Origin: Herbaspirillum huttiense
GTDB taxonomy: Bacteria; Pseudomonadota; Gammaproteobacteria; Burkholderiales; Burkholderiaceae_D
NCBI RefSeq assembly: GCF_004367745.1
Contig: NZ_CP037993.1
Location: forward strand, 5,022,001 to 5,086,000
Direction: 5' to 3'
Length of the DNA: 64,000 bases
Below, in pieces: positions 41,870 to 50,376 of the stretch (positions are counted from its first letter, which is position 1; every line of letters begins with the position of its first letter). Both the position numbers and the translations under genes were made by a program. The notes beneath the pieces are model-generated. The model made no database searches and was not told the origin of the DNA. It was given only the letters and a program-made list of their open reading frames with translations.

Positions 41870-42861
41870 ATACCGGGCTGCAAGCCACCATCACGGCCTT
41901 GCTGGCGCAGTCGGGACTGGATGCTGGCGACCTGCGCCTCACTGCGCTCGACGGCGGCGGCAACAACCGCGTCTATGCCGTCGACACGGCGGGTGGCCGC
42001 TATCTGGCCAAGGCCTATTTCAGCGATGCTGCCGATACCCGCGACCGCCTGGGAGCGGAGTACCGTTTCCTGCGCTACGCCGGCAAGCTCGGCTTGCACT
42101 GCGTTCCGCGCGCGCTGGCCTGCGACCTCCAACAGCGGGTCGGCCTTTACGAATACGTCCATGGCGAGAAGATCGTCGCAGCACGACTGACATCGGACCA
42201 TGTCATGGCCGCCGCACAATTTCTGCATGTCCTCAATGCGGCGCGGCACGACGGTCACGATCTGCCGCCGGCCTCCGAAGCCTGTTTCGATCTGACGCAA
42301 CACCTGACTACTGTCGACCGCCGCATCGCGCGCCTGCAGGCCATGGTCCCCGCTGATGCGCTGGACGCACAAGCGCAGGCATTGATCAGCGAGATGGCGG
42401 CAGTCTGGCAGCACCACCGTGCGCGGCTGCTTGCCGAGGGTCTGCCAGTGCTGTTGGAGGCGGACCGTTGCATATCGCCTTCCGACTTCGGCTTTCACAA
42501 CGTCTTGTTGCGACCTGATGGTCAGTTGTGCTTCATCGATTTCGAATACGCCGGGTGGGATGATCCGGCCAAGATGATCGGTGACTTCTTTTGCCAGCCC
42601 GCCGTCCCGGTTCCCTTTGACGACTTCGAGGATTTTGCCGGCCAGGCACTGGCCTGGTCCGAGCGGGCCGGCTCGCTGCGCGAGCGCGCCCGGCAGCTGC
42701 TGCCGGTGATGCAGGCAAAATGGTGCTGCATCATGCTCAACGAATTCCTGCCCGAGGCCGCGCGGCGACGGCAGTTTGCCGATGCCTCGATTTCAGTGGA
42801 GCAGCGCAAGCGCACCCAGCTCGACAAGGCGCGACAATTTTTCCAATCCAGACTGGTATAA
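41863..42861 (+). CDS. Aminoglycoside-phosphotransferase-like sugar kinase
   Basis: The 332-residue protein has the protein-kinase-like APH fold: a Gly-rich strand (DGGGNNRVYAV), K50, a catalytic loop PSDFGFHNVLL (D208, N213) and the metal-binding IDFEYAGWDDP (D226). The usual HxD catalytic His is Ser in this protein. It overlaps the HAD gene by 7 bp with GAGGAA just upstream. APH-fold enzymes in glycan loci phosphorylate small sugars; the substrate here could be the anomeric position of the higher sugar or another intermediate. Confidence 0.75.
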   Translation: MVNTGLQATITALLAQSGLDAGDLRLTALDGGGNNRVYAVDTAGGRYLAKAYFSDAADTRDRLGAEYRFLRYAGKLGLHCVPRALACDLQQRVGLYEYVHGEKIVAARLTSDHVMAAAQFLHVLNAARHDGHDLPPASEACFDLTQHLTTVDRRIARLQAMVPADALDAQAQALISEMAAVWQHHRARLLAEGLPVLLEADRCISPSDFGFHNVLLRPDGQLCFIDFEYAGWDDPAKMIGDFFCQPAVPVPFDDFEDFAGQALAWSERAGSLRERARQLLPVMQAKWCCIMLNEFLPEAARRRQFADASISVEQRKRTQLDKARQFFQSRLV

Positions 42862-42864
42862 GAC

Positions 42865-43533
42865 ATGGCCTACATCGACTTCCTCAGCTCCGTTCACAAA
42901 AGCACCCAGCGCGATTATCTGGCGCGCGTGAACGACCCTGAATTCCCCAAGCCCAAGGCGGCCGAGCTGGCCAAGCAATGGGGATTTGATTACTGGGACG
43001 GCGATCGCCGCATCTGCTACGGCGGCTATCGCTACATGCCGGGCCGCTGGGCACCGGTGGCGCAGGCGATGATCGACCACTATGGCCTGAAGGCGGGCGA
43101 CAAAGTGCTCGACGTGGGATGCGGGAAGGGATTTCTGCTGTACGAGATGTCGCTGCTGGTCCCCGGCCTGGAAATCCATGGCCTCGACATTTCTCCGTAT
43201 GCGCTGGAGCATGCCAAGGAAGAGATCCGCGATCGCCTGCTGTTGGGCAATGCCACCAGCCTGCCCTTCCCTGACCAATATTTCGATTTCGTCTTTTCCA
43301 TCACCACGCTGCACAACCTGCACAACTACGATCTGGACAAGGCCTTGCGGGAGATGGAGCGGGTCGGCAAGCAGAAGTATGTTTGCGTAGAGTCATATCG
43401 CAACGAAACCGAAAAGGCTAACCTGCTGTACTGGCAGGTCACCTGCGAAGCCTTCTGCACCCCCGAGGAATGGGACTGGTGGTTCCGCCAGACCGGCTAT
43501 ACCGGCGACCATTCCCTCATCTATTTCGAGTGA
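42865..43533 (+). CDS. SAM-dependent methyltransferase
   Basis: The 222-residue class I methyltransferase has motif I VLDVGCGKGFLL at 81-92 and the acidic LDIS at about 104-107. A motif IV-like FDFVFSITTLHNL and a Trp-rich C-terminus (EEWDWWFRQTGYTG) follow. It starts three bases after the APH-like gene. It probably O- or C-methylates the operon's sugar product or an intermediate; the substrate is not readable from sequence. Confidence 0.82.
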   Translation: MAYIDFLSSVHKSTQRDYLARVNDPEFPKPKAAELAKQWGFDYWDGDRRICYGGYRYMPGRWAPVAQAMIDHYGLKAGDKVLDVGCGKGFLLYEMSLLVPGLEIHGLDISPYALEHAKEEIRDRLLLGNATSLPFPDQYFDFVFSITTLHNLHNYDLDKALREMERVGKQKYVCVESYRNETEKANLLYWQVTCEAFCTPEEWDWWFRQTGYTGDHSLIYFE

Positions 43534-43538
43534 ACACC

Positions 43539-44594
43539 ATGAGCATTCCCAAGACGATGCGTGCGGCCATCCTGGCCGAACTGCAACAGCCGCTGATCAT
43601 CGATGAGGTCGAACTGCCGCCGCAGCTTGAGGTCGGACAAGTGCTGGTGAAGATCGGCGTCAGCGGCGTATGCGGCTCGCAGCTCGGTGAAATCGACGGT
43701 GCCAAGGGCGAGGACAAGTACCTGCCGCACCTGCTCGGCCACGAGGCCTCGGGCATCGTGGAGGAAGTCGGTCCCGGCGTGCGTTTCGTCAAGCCGGGCG
43801 ATCGTGTGGTATTGCACTGGCGCAAGAGCCAGGGTATCGAATCGCTTCCGCCCAAGTACACCTGGCGCGGCAAGCCGCTCAACGCCGGCCTGATTGCAAC
43901 CTTCAACGAATACGCCATCGTTTCGGAGAATCGTGTCACGCGTATCGATCCCTCCAGCGACATGGATGTTGCGGCACTGTTCGGGTGTGCGGTCACCACG
44001 GGCTTCGGTGTGGCCGAGAACAATGCGGACATCCGTTTGGGGGAATCGGTGGTGGTCTTCGGTGCCGGCGGCGTCGGCCTGAACATCATCCAGGCAGCCT
44101 CGCTGCGCTCTGCCTACCCCATCATTGCGGTCGATCTGCACGAAGGCCGGCTGGCGCTGGCCAAACAGGTCGGTGCCACGCATCTGATCAATGCCAGCCA
44201 GGTCGATGCCCGCACAGCGCTGCTGGAGCTGACGGGCAAGCAAGGCATCGATGTCTTCATCGACAATACCGGGCAGCCGCCCATCATCGAGATGGGCTAT
44301 GAGCTGACCAAGGCGCAGGGACGCGTGGTTCTGGTGGGGGTGCCGCGTGCCGGCCGCAACATCAGCATCTACTCGCTGCCGCTGCACTTCGAGAAAACCA
44401 TCAGCGGGTCGCATGGCGGCGAGGCCGTGCCGCATGTCGACATTCCCCGCTATACCAGGCTGCTTGATGCCGGCCTCATCCAGCTCAAGCCGCTCATCAC
44501 CGAGCACTTCAAGCTGGACGACATCAACGTGGCCATCCAGCGCATGCGCAGCGGTGCCATGTCGGGCCGTTGCCTGATCCGCATGCACGACTGA
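43539..44594 (+). CDS. Zinc-binding medium-chain alcohol dehydrogenase
   Basis: The 351-residue MDR protein has catalytic zinc ligands C45 (GVCGSQ), H68-E69 (GHEASG) and C150, and the Rossmann GAGGVG at 175-180. The structural-zinc loop (about 93-107) has no cysteines, so the second zinc is absent. The end reads MRSGAMSGRCLI. It starts 5 bp after the methyltransferase stop. It presumably oxidises or reduces a hydroxyl/keto group of a sugar intermediate. Confidence 0.86.
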   Translation: MSIPKTMRAAILAELQQPLIIDEVELPPQLEVGQVLVKIGVSGVCGSQLGEIDGAKGEDKYLPHLLGHEASGIVEEVGPGVRFVKPGDRVVLHWRKSQGIESLPPKYTWRGKPLNAGLIATFNEYAIVSENRVTRIDPSSDMDVAALFGCAVTTGFGVAENNADIRLGESVVVFGAGGVGLNIIQAASLRSAYPIIAVDLHEGRLALAKQVGATHLINASQVDARTALLELTGKQGIDVFIDNTGQPPIIEMGYELTKAQGRVVLVGVPRAGRNISIYSLPLHFEKTISGSHGGEAVPHVDIPRYTRLLDAGLIQLKPLITEHFKLDDINVAIQRMRSGAMSGRCLIRMHD

Positions 44595-44611
44595 CCCAGC
44601 GCGAGCACGCC

Positions 44612-45394
44612 ATGACTGCACTGAACCTGAAGGACAAGATTTTCGACACGCCCGGCTACTCCAGCGATGTCCGGCTCACGCCTGGGGAGCTGGAGGTCTT
44701 TCGCGCTGCCATCAGCGAGCAGTGGCTCGACGTGATCGGTAGGGCGCATCCGGAGCTGGTGGCGCAATTCAGGGAAGTGGGCATCGCCCGTTATCACGAG
44801 CTGTCCCATCTGCTGAAGCACGAATCACTCTGGCCCAAGCAGCATCGCTGCCTGCCGCTGCACAGCTGCCAGCAGATTCGCGGACTGCCGTTCCTTCAGA
44901 CCATCCGTGCGGAGATGGGCGAGTTTGCCATCTCCGATGTCTTCTATGGGGATACCCACGAGGCCGGACGCGAAGAGATCTACTGGAGACTGGTACGCCC
45001 GAATGCGCCACGCGACATCGGCGGCATGCACGCCGACAAGTGGTTTCACGATGTCATGGGCATGGACGACCGCGCCTTCGCGGCACAGGCGGAGACCGTC
45101 AAGATCTGGATTCCGATCTATTCACAGCCAGGGCGCAACGGGCTCATGATCGTGCCCGATTCGCATCGCCGCCAGTATCGCTACCACGGCGAACCCGGTG
45201 CCGGTGGCATGAAGCCGATCATCGATGAAGATCCCGCGACACTGGGTGCGCAGCTGATGCTCACGGAGCCGGGCAACATGCTCATCTTCAACGAAGGCAT
45301 TCTGCATGGGGGGGCGGTCAATCTGGGGGACCAGACCCGCGTGAGCGTCGAAATCACCATGGTGTTTCCGCCTTTGCGGCAAGAGCGCCGCTGA
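44612..45394 (+). CDS. Phytanoyl-CoA dioxygenase (PhyH)-family protein
   Basis: The 260-residue protein has the Fe(II)/2-oxoglutarate oxygenase triad: H140 and D142 in GMHADKW, H232 in LHGGAVN, and R243 as the likely 2-oxoglutarate anchor. The family hydroxylates or otherwise oxidises varied substrates, including sugars and polyketides. I chose the ATG at 44612. It is unusual in a sugar operon and implies an oxidative tailoring step. GC content and codon use drop after this gene. Confidence 0.83.
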   Translation: MTALNLKDKIFDTPGYSSDVRLTPGELEVFRAAISEQWLDVIGRAHPELVAQFREVGIARYHELSHLLKHESLWPKQHRCLPLHSCQQIRGLPFLQTIRAEMGEFAISDVFYGDTHEAGREEIYWRLVRPNAPRDIGGMHADKWFHDVMGMDDRAFAAQAETVKIWIPIYSQPGRNGLMIVPDSHRRQYRYHGEPGAGGMKPIIDEDPATLGAQLMLTEPGNMLIFNEGILHGGAVNLGDQTRVSVEITMVFPPLRQERR

Positions 45395-45432
45395 AGGCCA
45401 TTCTGATCACCTTTCAAAATGGAATCTGATGC

Positions 45433-46122
45433 ATGAAAACTCCCGTTCAAACCAAGGAACCTCAATACGCTGAAATTTTCGACATTGTTGAAAAGCATGG
45501 CGTGAGCCAGTTCGGCCTAATGGCTAACGCTTCGTGGAATGAAGATCCAAAGCGAACCCTCTTCACACTAGCGCGGTACAAATTCGTTGCCAAGATGCTG
45601 GCCGGCCGTCAGCAGGTTCTCGAAATAGGTTGCGCTGATGCTTTCGGGACGCGACTGGTGCAGCAAGAAGTGAGGCACGTCACGGCCGTCGATTTTGATC
45701 CGCTCTTCATCGAAGATGTGAAAGCAAGGATGAACCCGGCATGGCCGATGTCGAGCTTCGTCCATGACATGCTGGACGGCCCGGTACCCGGCCAGTTCGA
45801 TGCAGTCTTCAGCCTGGATGTCCTGGAACACATTGAGCCGGAGAAAGAAGTTATTTTCCTCTCGAATGCAATGCAGTCCTTGACCGAACAGGGGGTGATG
45901 ATCGTTGGCATGCCCTCACTCGAGTCGCAGGCATATGCCTCACCGCAAAGCAAAGCGGGACACGTCAATTGCAAGAGCGGAAAGGATCTTAAGGCATTGA
46001 TGCAAAATCATTTCCACAATGTGTTTCTGTTCTCCATGAACGATGAAACAGTCCACACCGGGTTTTATCCCATGGCGCACTATCTGATCGCAGTGTGTTG
46101 CGGCAAAAAGGACGCCGCGTGA
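45433..46122 (+). CDS. SAM-dependent methyltransferase
   Basis: The 229-residue class I methyltransferase has motif I VLEIGCADAFGT at 62-73, an acidic VDFDPL and FDAVFSLDVLEHI. It is unlike the first methyltransferase at 42865 in detail, so a second methylation step is likely. A 38-bp gap from the PhyH gene and lower GC mark a change in composition. The stop is overlapped by the GTG of the next gene. Confidence 0.82.
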   Translation: MKTPVQTKEPQYAEIFDIVEKHGVSQFGLMANASWNEDPKRTLFTLARYKFVAKMLAGRQQVLEIGCADAFGTRLVQQEVRHVTAVDFDPLFIEDVKARMNPAWPMSSFVHDMLDGPVPGQFDAVFSLDVLEHIEPEKEVIFLSNAMQSLTEQGVMIVGMPSLESQAYASPQSKAGHVNCKSGKDLKALMQNHFHNVFLFSMNDETVHTGFYPMAHYLIAVCCGKKDAA

Positions 46123-46925
46123 CGGCAACTCCCCGCACGCTGCTGCTGGCCGCGGGATTTGGAACTAGGTTGCAGCCACTCACTTCGTTTCTTCCTAAGT
46201 GCCTGGTTCCGATCAATGGACGTCCACTGCTTGATTATTGGATACAGAGCCTGCTAGACCAGGGAGTGACCGATGTTCTCATCAATACGCATTACCTCGC
46301 CCCTCTGGTGGAGAGCTACATTGAGCACAGCAGCTGGTTTGGCCGGGTCAATTTGAGCCACGAACATGCGCTGCTGGGCACGGGAGGGACAGTGCTGGCG
46401 AATCGATCATTCTTCGGCAACGAACCGCTGCTCATTGCGCATGCTGATAACCTGACGCGCTTCGACTGCAGCGCATTCTTTGAAGCGCATCGCCGACGTC
46501 CGCACGGAGCGGCGATGACCATGATGCTGTTCGAGGCGGAGGAGCCGCGTTCCTGCGGGATCGTCGAGATCGATGGCCGCGGCATGGTTCAGGCATTCCA
46601 TGAAAAGGTCGAGCATCCCCCGGGCAACCTTGCCAATGCCGCCGTCTATGTGATGGAGCCGGAGGTAGTGTCATTCATCGCATCATTGGGAATGCAAGAG
46701 GTCGATTTGAGTACGCAGGTCATTCCGCATTTCGTGGGACGCATATTTACCTTCTTGAATAGCGATTATCATCGCGACATCGGCACAATCAGCAGCTGGC
46801 AGCTGGCTCAGAAAGACTTTGGCATGCCCTCAGCCAGGCCGGAGAACGCCGCAGCCTGGCATCAGCTGCTGGATGCCCTTGGGCCGGATGTCTCGCGTAC
46901 TCTGGCCGATCTTGATCCTGGCTGA
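46119..46925 (+). CDS. Sugar-1-phosphate nucleotidyltransferase (GTG start)
   Basis: The 268-residue enzyme has the N-terminal signature AAGFGTRLQPLTSFLPKCLVP (11-31) and GTGGTVLANRSFF. It resembles HddC/GMP-type transferases that activate heptose-1-phosphate or mannose-1-phosphate. The start is GTG at 46119 (GTGA overlap with the methyltransferase stop, AAGGA upstream). In the operon it is a candidate for loading GTP, CTP or another nucleotide on the higher sugar; the HldE-like protein nearby carries a second such activity. Confidence 0.85.
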   Translation: MTATPRTLLLAAGFGTRLQPLTSFLPKCLVPINGRPLLDYWIQSLLDQGVTDVLINTHYLAPLVESYIEHSSWFGRVNLSHEHALLGTGGTVLANRSFFGNEPLLIAHADNLTRFDCSAFFEAHRRRPHGAAMTMMLFEAEEPRSCGIVEIDGRGMVQAFHEKVEHPPGNLANAAVYVMEPEVVSFIASLGMQEVDLSTQVIPHFVGRIFTFLNSDYHRDIGTISSWQLAQKDFGMPSARPENAAAWHQLLDALGPDVSRTLADLDPG

Positions 46926-47130
46926 TGGAAGTCGCATCGAAATGCCCGAGCGCACTCCGATGACTGCGTTGAGCAAATTCAGTGTTTGAAATCCCTTTGC
47001 AAGCTTGTTTTACGGATGGTCCGCGAGGGCAAGCGGGTATTCTCTGCAGGCATGGGGCATCCGGATGGCCTTGCGGATTCAATGCAACCTTCCTGGTGGA
47101 TCACCGCACGCTTCTCAACAACACACGGTA

Positions 47131-48639
47131 ATGGAGACGAGATTGGATAGTTCATCGCACCCTGACATGGCCGCACTTCAGGAGATCAAGGCTCGGGCTG
47201 GAGATGATGCGCGGATCGTTTTCGTCTCCGGCAACTTCAATACGGTCCATCCTGGCCACTTGCGCTTGCTGAAATTCGCCTCCGAATGCGGTGATTTTCT
47301 GGTGGTCGGCCTGGCTGGTGATCATGTGGTAGGAGCTGTCCTCCCGGCTCAGTTACGCTTCGAGGGCGTGACCGCCATCAGCTTCGTTGACTATGCCTTC
47401 GTCATGGAGTCCTCGCCTGAAGAAATCGTCAAGTTGCTCCAGCCTGCTGTCGTGGTCAAGGGAGGCGAATACGAATCCCGCTTTAACATCGAGCAGTCTG
47501 CTGTGGACGAATATGGCGGCAAGTTGATGTTCAGCTCAGGTGAAATGCGTTTTTCATCCATCGAGTTGCTCAAGCGCGAGTTTCTCGAGCCCAATATGTC
47601 TTCGATCGTTCGGCCGCTGGACTTTCCGATGCGTCATGGCTTCACGATGAAAGATCTGCGCGCAGTCTTGAACAAGTTTCGGGGTCTGCGGGTTGCTGTC
47701 ATCGGCGATCTGATCGTGGACGAGTACGTCAGTTGCGATGCACTCGGGATGTCCCAGGAAGATCCCACCTTGGTCGTCACCCCGATCTTGCAGGAACGCT
47801 TCATCGGGGGAGCAGGAATTGTCGCTTCGCATGCGTGCAGGTTGGGGGCCGAGGTCAGCTATTTTTCCGTTTCTGGAATCGATGCAGCAGCCGACTTCGC
47901 GCGCGAGAAACTGCAGGAATACAAGGTCAATGCCACCATTTTTGAAGACGACAGTCGCCCCACTACGCTGAAGCAACGCTTTCGCGCTGCGGGAAAGACC
48001 TTGTTGCGCGTCAGTCATCTGCGCCAGCATGATATCGACTTGAAACTGGGTCAGCGTTTTGTCGAGAAGGTCAAGAGCGTCCTGAACAATTGTGATCTGG
48101 TCATATTCTCTGACTTCAACTATGGGTGCCTGCCCCAGGTGGTGGTGGACCAGCTCGTGGAGGCCTGCACCAAGCGCAACATCCCTTTCGTCGCTGATAG
48201 CCAGTCTTCCTCGCAGATCGGCGACGTCTCAAGATTCAAGGGAGCTATCCTCCTCACTCCTACCGAACGCGAAGCGCGGCTTGCCGTGCGTGACAACAGT
48301 GCCGGCCTTGTCATGTTGTCGGAAAAACTGCGTCAGCGGTCGCAGTCATCCAATATCTTGCTCACGCTCGGGGCAGAGGGCATTCTGGCGCATGCTCAAT
48401 CCGACGGCGAATTCGAGTGGCTGACCGATCGCCTCCCGGCGTTCAATACTACGCCCAAGGATACGGCAGGAGCAGGTGACAGTCTACTGACCTGCTCCTC
48501 GATGGCGATGACGGTCGGGGCTGACATCTGGCAGAGCATGTATCTGGGGTCGATTGCCGCAGCCTGCCAGGTCAGCCGCGTGGGGAACATTCCGCTCTCG
48601 GCCTCCGACCTGATGCAGGAGCTCCACGATATCGAATAA
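47131..48639 (+). CDS. HldE-like fusion with reversed domain order: nucleotidyltransferase then PfkB kinase
   Basis: The 502-residue protein joins an N-terminal cytidylyltransferase-like domain (about 27-155; GNFNTVHPGH with HPGH at 40-43, and VVKGGEYE at 108-115) to a C-terminal PfkB/ribokinase domain (about 185-500; VIGDLIVDEYV and DTAGAGDS at 444-451). E. coli HldE has the kinase first and the transferase last, so this is the opposite order. It would phosphorylate a heptose-like phosphate at C1 and then nucleotidylate it. The start is uncertain (47131, or 47167). A 205-bp gap separates it from the operon, but it is on the same strand. Confidence 0.8.
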   Translation: METRLDSSSHPDMAALQEIKARAGDDARIVFVSGNFNTVHPGHLRLLKFASECGDFLVVGLAGDHVVGAVLPAQLRFEGVTAISFVDYAFVMESSPEEIVKLLQPAVVVKGGEYESRFNIEQSAVDEYGGKLMFSSGEMRFSSIELLKREFLEPNMSSIVRPLDFPMRHGFTMKDLRAVLNKFRGLRVAVIGDLIVDEYVSCDALGMSQEDPTLVVTPILQERFIGGAGIVASHACRLGAEVSYFSVSGIDAAADFAREKLQEYKVNATIFEDDSRPTTLKQRFRAAGKTLLRVSHLRQHDIDLKLGQRFVEKVKSVLNNCDLVIFSDFNYGCLPQVVVDQLVEACTKRNIPFVADSQSSSQIGDVSRFKGAILLTPTEREARLAVRDNSAGLVMLSEKLRQRSQSSNILLTLGAEGILAHAQSDGEFEWLTDRLPAFNTTPKDTAGAGDSLLTCSSMAMTVGADIWQSMYLGSIAAACQVSRVGNIPLSASDLMQELHDIE

Positions 48640-48655
48640 ATGAAGGAAGGCCGCT

Positions 48656-50122
48656 TTACAGGATGGATGCCGGAATCCACTGCAGATAATGCTTCTGAGG
48701 AAAGACAAAAAAAGCATCCAGAGGCGTCTTTGCGATGAGCCTGTAACCCAAGGAAGTCAGATACCGTACCACCTCGTTTGACGTGGTGTCGTACAGGGAC
48801 ATGTTCTTGGTTTCGATCACGATCACGCCCGGCTGCCATTGATCCAATCTGGCTCCCACCAGACAATTCAGATCTTCGCCTTCGATATCGACCGACAGCA
48901 GATGAATCTCGTCGTCCGGCAGGTAGGTCTTTTTCAGGTCGAACAAGGTCGTTGTGGTCCGTTTCTCCACGATGACGTCCTCCGGGCGATAGCGTGATGA
49001 GTAGCGTGCGATCGCTGCCGCATCCATGCTGGAGATGGTCTTTTCCGGATAGATCGCGAACTCAACGTCCTTGATCGCATCCGATATCAGCCCGGTGACA
49101 AAGATATCGTCAGCGCGAATTTGTCCCCAGAGCGCGCCGAACTCATCGTTGCCGTCGACCGCAAGACCACGCCAGCCGGATCGGTAGAAGTGGTAGGTAT
49201 TGTTCTGAACGACCGGATGATTCGCGCCGACATCGATATAACACCCTTGCGAGACGTTTCTGAGGAGCGATCCGACGATCAGATCTGATCCTTCGAAGCT
49301 GTAGCTGGCCTTGGCCGATGCGTAGTCGGGTAAATGGGTCATCAGTGAGTTGTATTGTATATGCTGGATGGAGGGATCGGTTTCCGCGGAAATCAGCGCG
49401 AGCGCCGAGGGCTTTTCCTTGAAGATCTGGCGGGCAAACTGGGTGAACGAAAGTTCTTCCCTCCCGCCAAGCTGATGGATGCCACCGGCCCGCTGATGCA
49501 TGAGTAGCGTGATCGCCTCGGCAACCTCGCTGACGGAGATCGGTGAGATGAGCTTGTTGGTAAAGGTTCTGATTTTCTCGCCGTTTCCAACTTTTGTGCG
49601 CCACTCGGACAGCAACGGCATATCGTCGGAAATGACCTTGGTCAGTCGTAACACGCAGGCCTGCCGGGGGAAATGGGAGATGATGTGCTGCTCCACTTCC
49701 TGCTTGAACCGACCGTAAAGGGTGGTGGGACAGGGTATATCGGCAGGTGTGCGAAACGGCAGACTTCCGTCGAACACGGCATTGGACGACAAGTACACCA
49801 CAAAGCACTCCTGCCCGACCAAAAAGTCAATCAGCCTGAGCGTATTGATAACGTTGATTTTCCTGCTTCTTACGGGATCTTGATCGCATTGCGCGATATT
49901 AGTCATGGCGGCACAAATGATTGCACAGTCGAAACCTTGCCCTAGCTGGTCCATCTGCAGGTCTTCCAGATCCAGATACCGCGTCGATTGGTCCACGTTC
50001 GTCAGCTTGCGGGTGGTTCCGATAACGCTCGCGCCCGACTGTTGCAAGCGGGTTTTCAGGACGCTTCCGATCTGGCTGTCGCTGCCGACAACGAGTGCGT
50101 TGAGTTGATCGCTCTGGTTCAT
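48656..50122 (-). CDS. RmlD-like reductase fused to FkbM methyltransferase
   Basis: The 488-residue protein has an N-terminal RmlD-like extended SDR (1-270; VVGSDSQIG, AMTNIAQCDQDP, YLSSNAVFDGSLPF, and the catalytic YGRFK) and a C-terminal FkbM-type methyltransferase (about 290-470; CYIDVGANHPVVQNNT, LSVDIEGEDLNCL). FkbM enzymes methylate hydroxyls of sugars or polyketides. I chose the ATG at 50122 because AGGGA lies upstream. The gene faces the long operon (convergent with the HldE-like gene) and may reduce and methylate the same 4-keto sugar. Confidence 0.82.
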   Translation of the reverse strand: MNQSDQLNALVVGSDSQIGSVLKTRLQQSGASVIGTTRKLTNVDQSTRYLDLEDLQMDQLGQGFDCAIICAAMTNIAQCDQDPVRSRKINVINTLRLIDFLVGQECFVVYLSSNAVFDGSLPFRTPADIPCPTTLYGRFKQEVEQHIISHFPRQACVLRLTKVISDDMPLLSEWRTKVGNGEKIRTFTNKLISPISVSEVAEAITLLMHQRAGGIHQLGGREELSFTQFARQIFKEKPSALALISAETDPSIQHIQYNSLMTHLPDYASAKASYSFEGSDLIVGSLLRNVSQGCYIDVGANHPVVQNNTYHFYRSGWRGLAVDGNDEFGALWGQIRADDIFVTGLISDAIKDVEFAIYPEKTISSMDAAAIARYSSRYRPEDVIVEKRTTTTLFDLKKTYLPDDEIHLLSVDIEGEDLNCLVGARLDQWQPGVIVIETKNMSLYDTTSNEVVRYLTSLGYRLIAKTPLDAFFVFPQKHYLQWIPASIL

Positions 50123-50376
50123 GTTCCCTGATTGATGTACCGGTTTCCTCAGGATTTTAACGGGCAACAGGCTGGCCTGTGGCAGGAATTGGATAGCGAA
50201 ACAAGCCGTAATCTGCCCTGATCACCCTCGCCCGGAGCAGTAAAATGGCTGTCGGAAAAATCCATAGGCATGCTCCAGGCTCGAAGGATTTATAAAAGGC
50301 GCGCTATGTTCTACGATGTAAGCTGAATCCCGGATAGACAAGTTTGTTTCGTTGAACCGATAAATCATCTCCCTTT

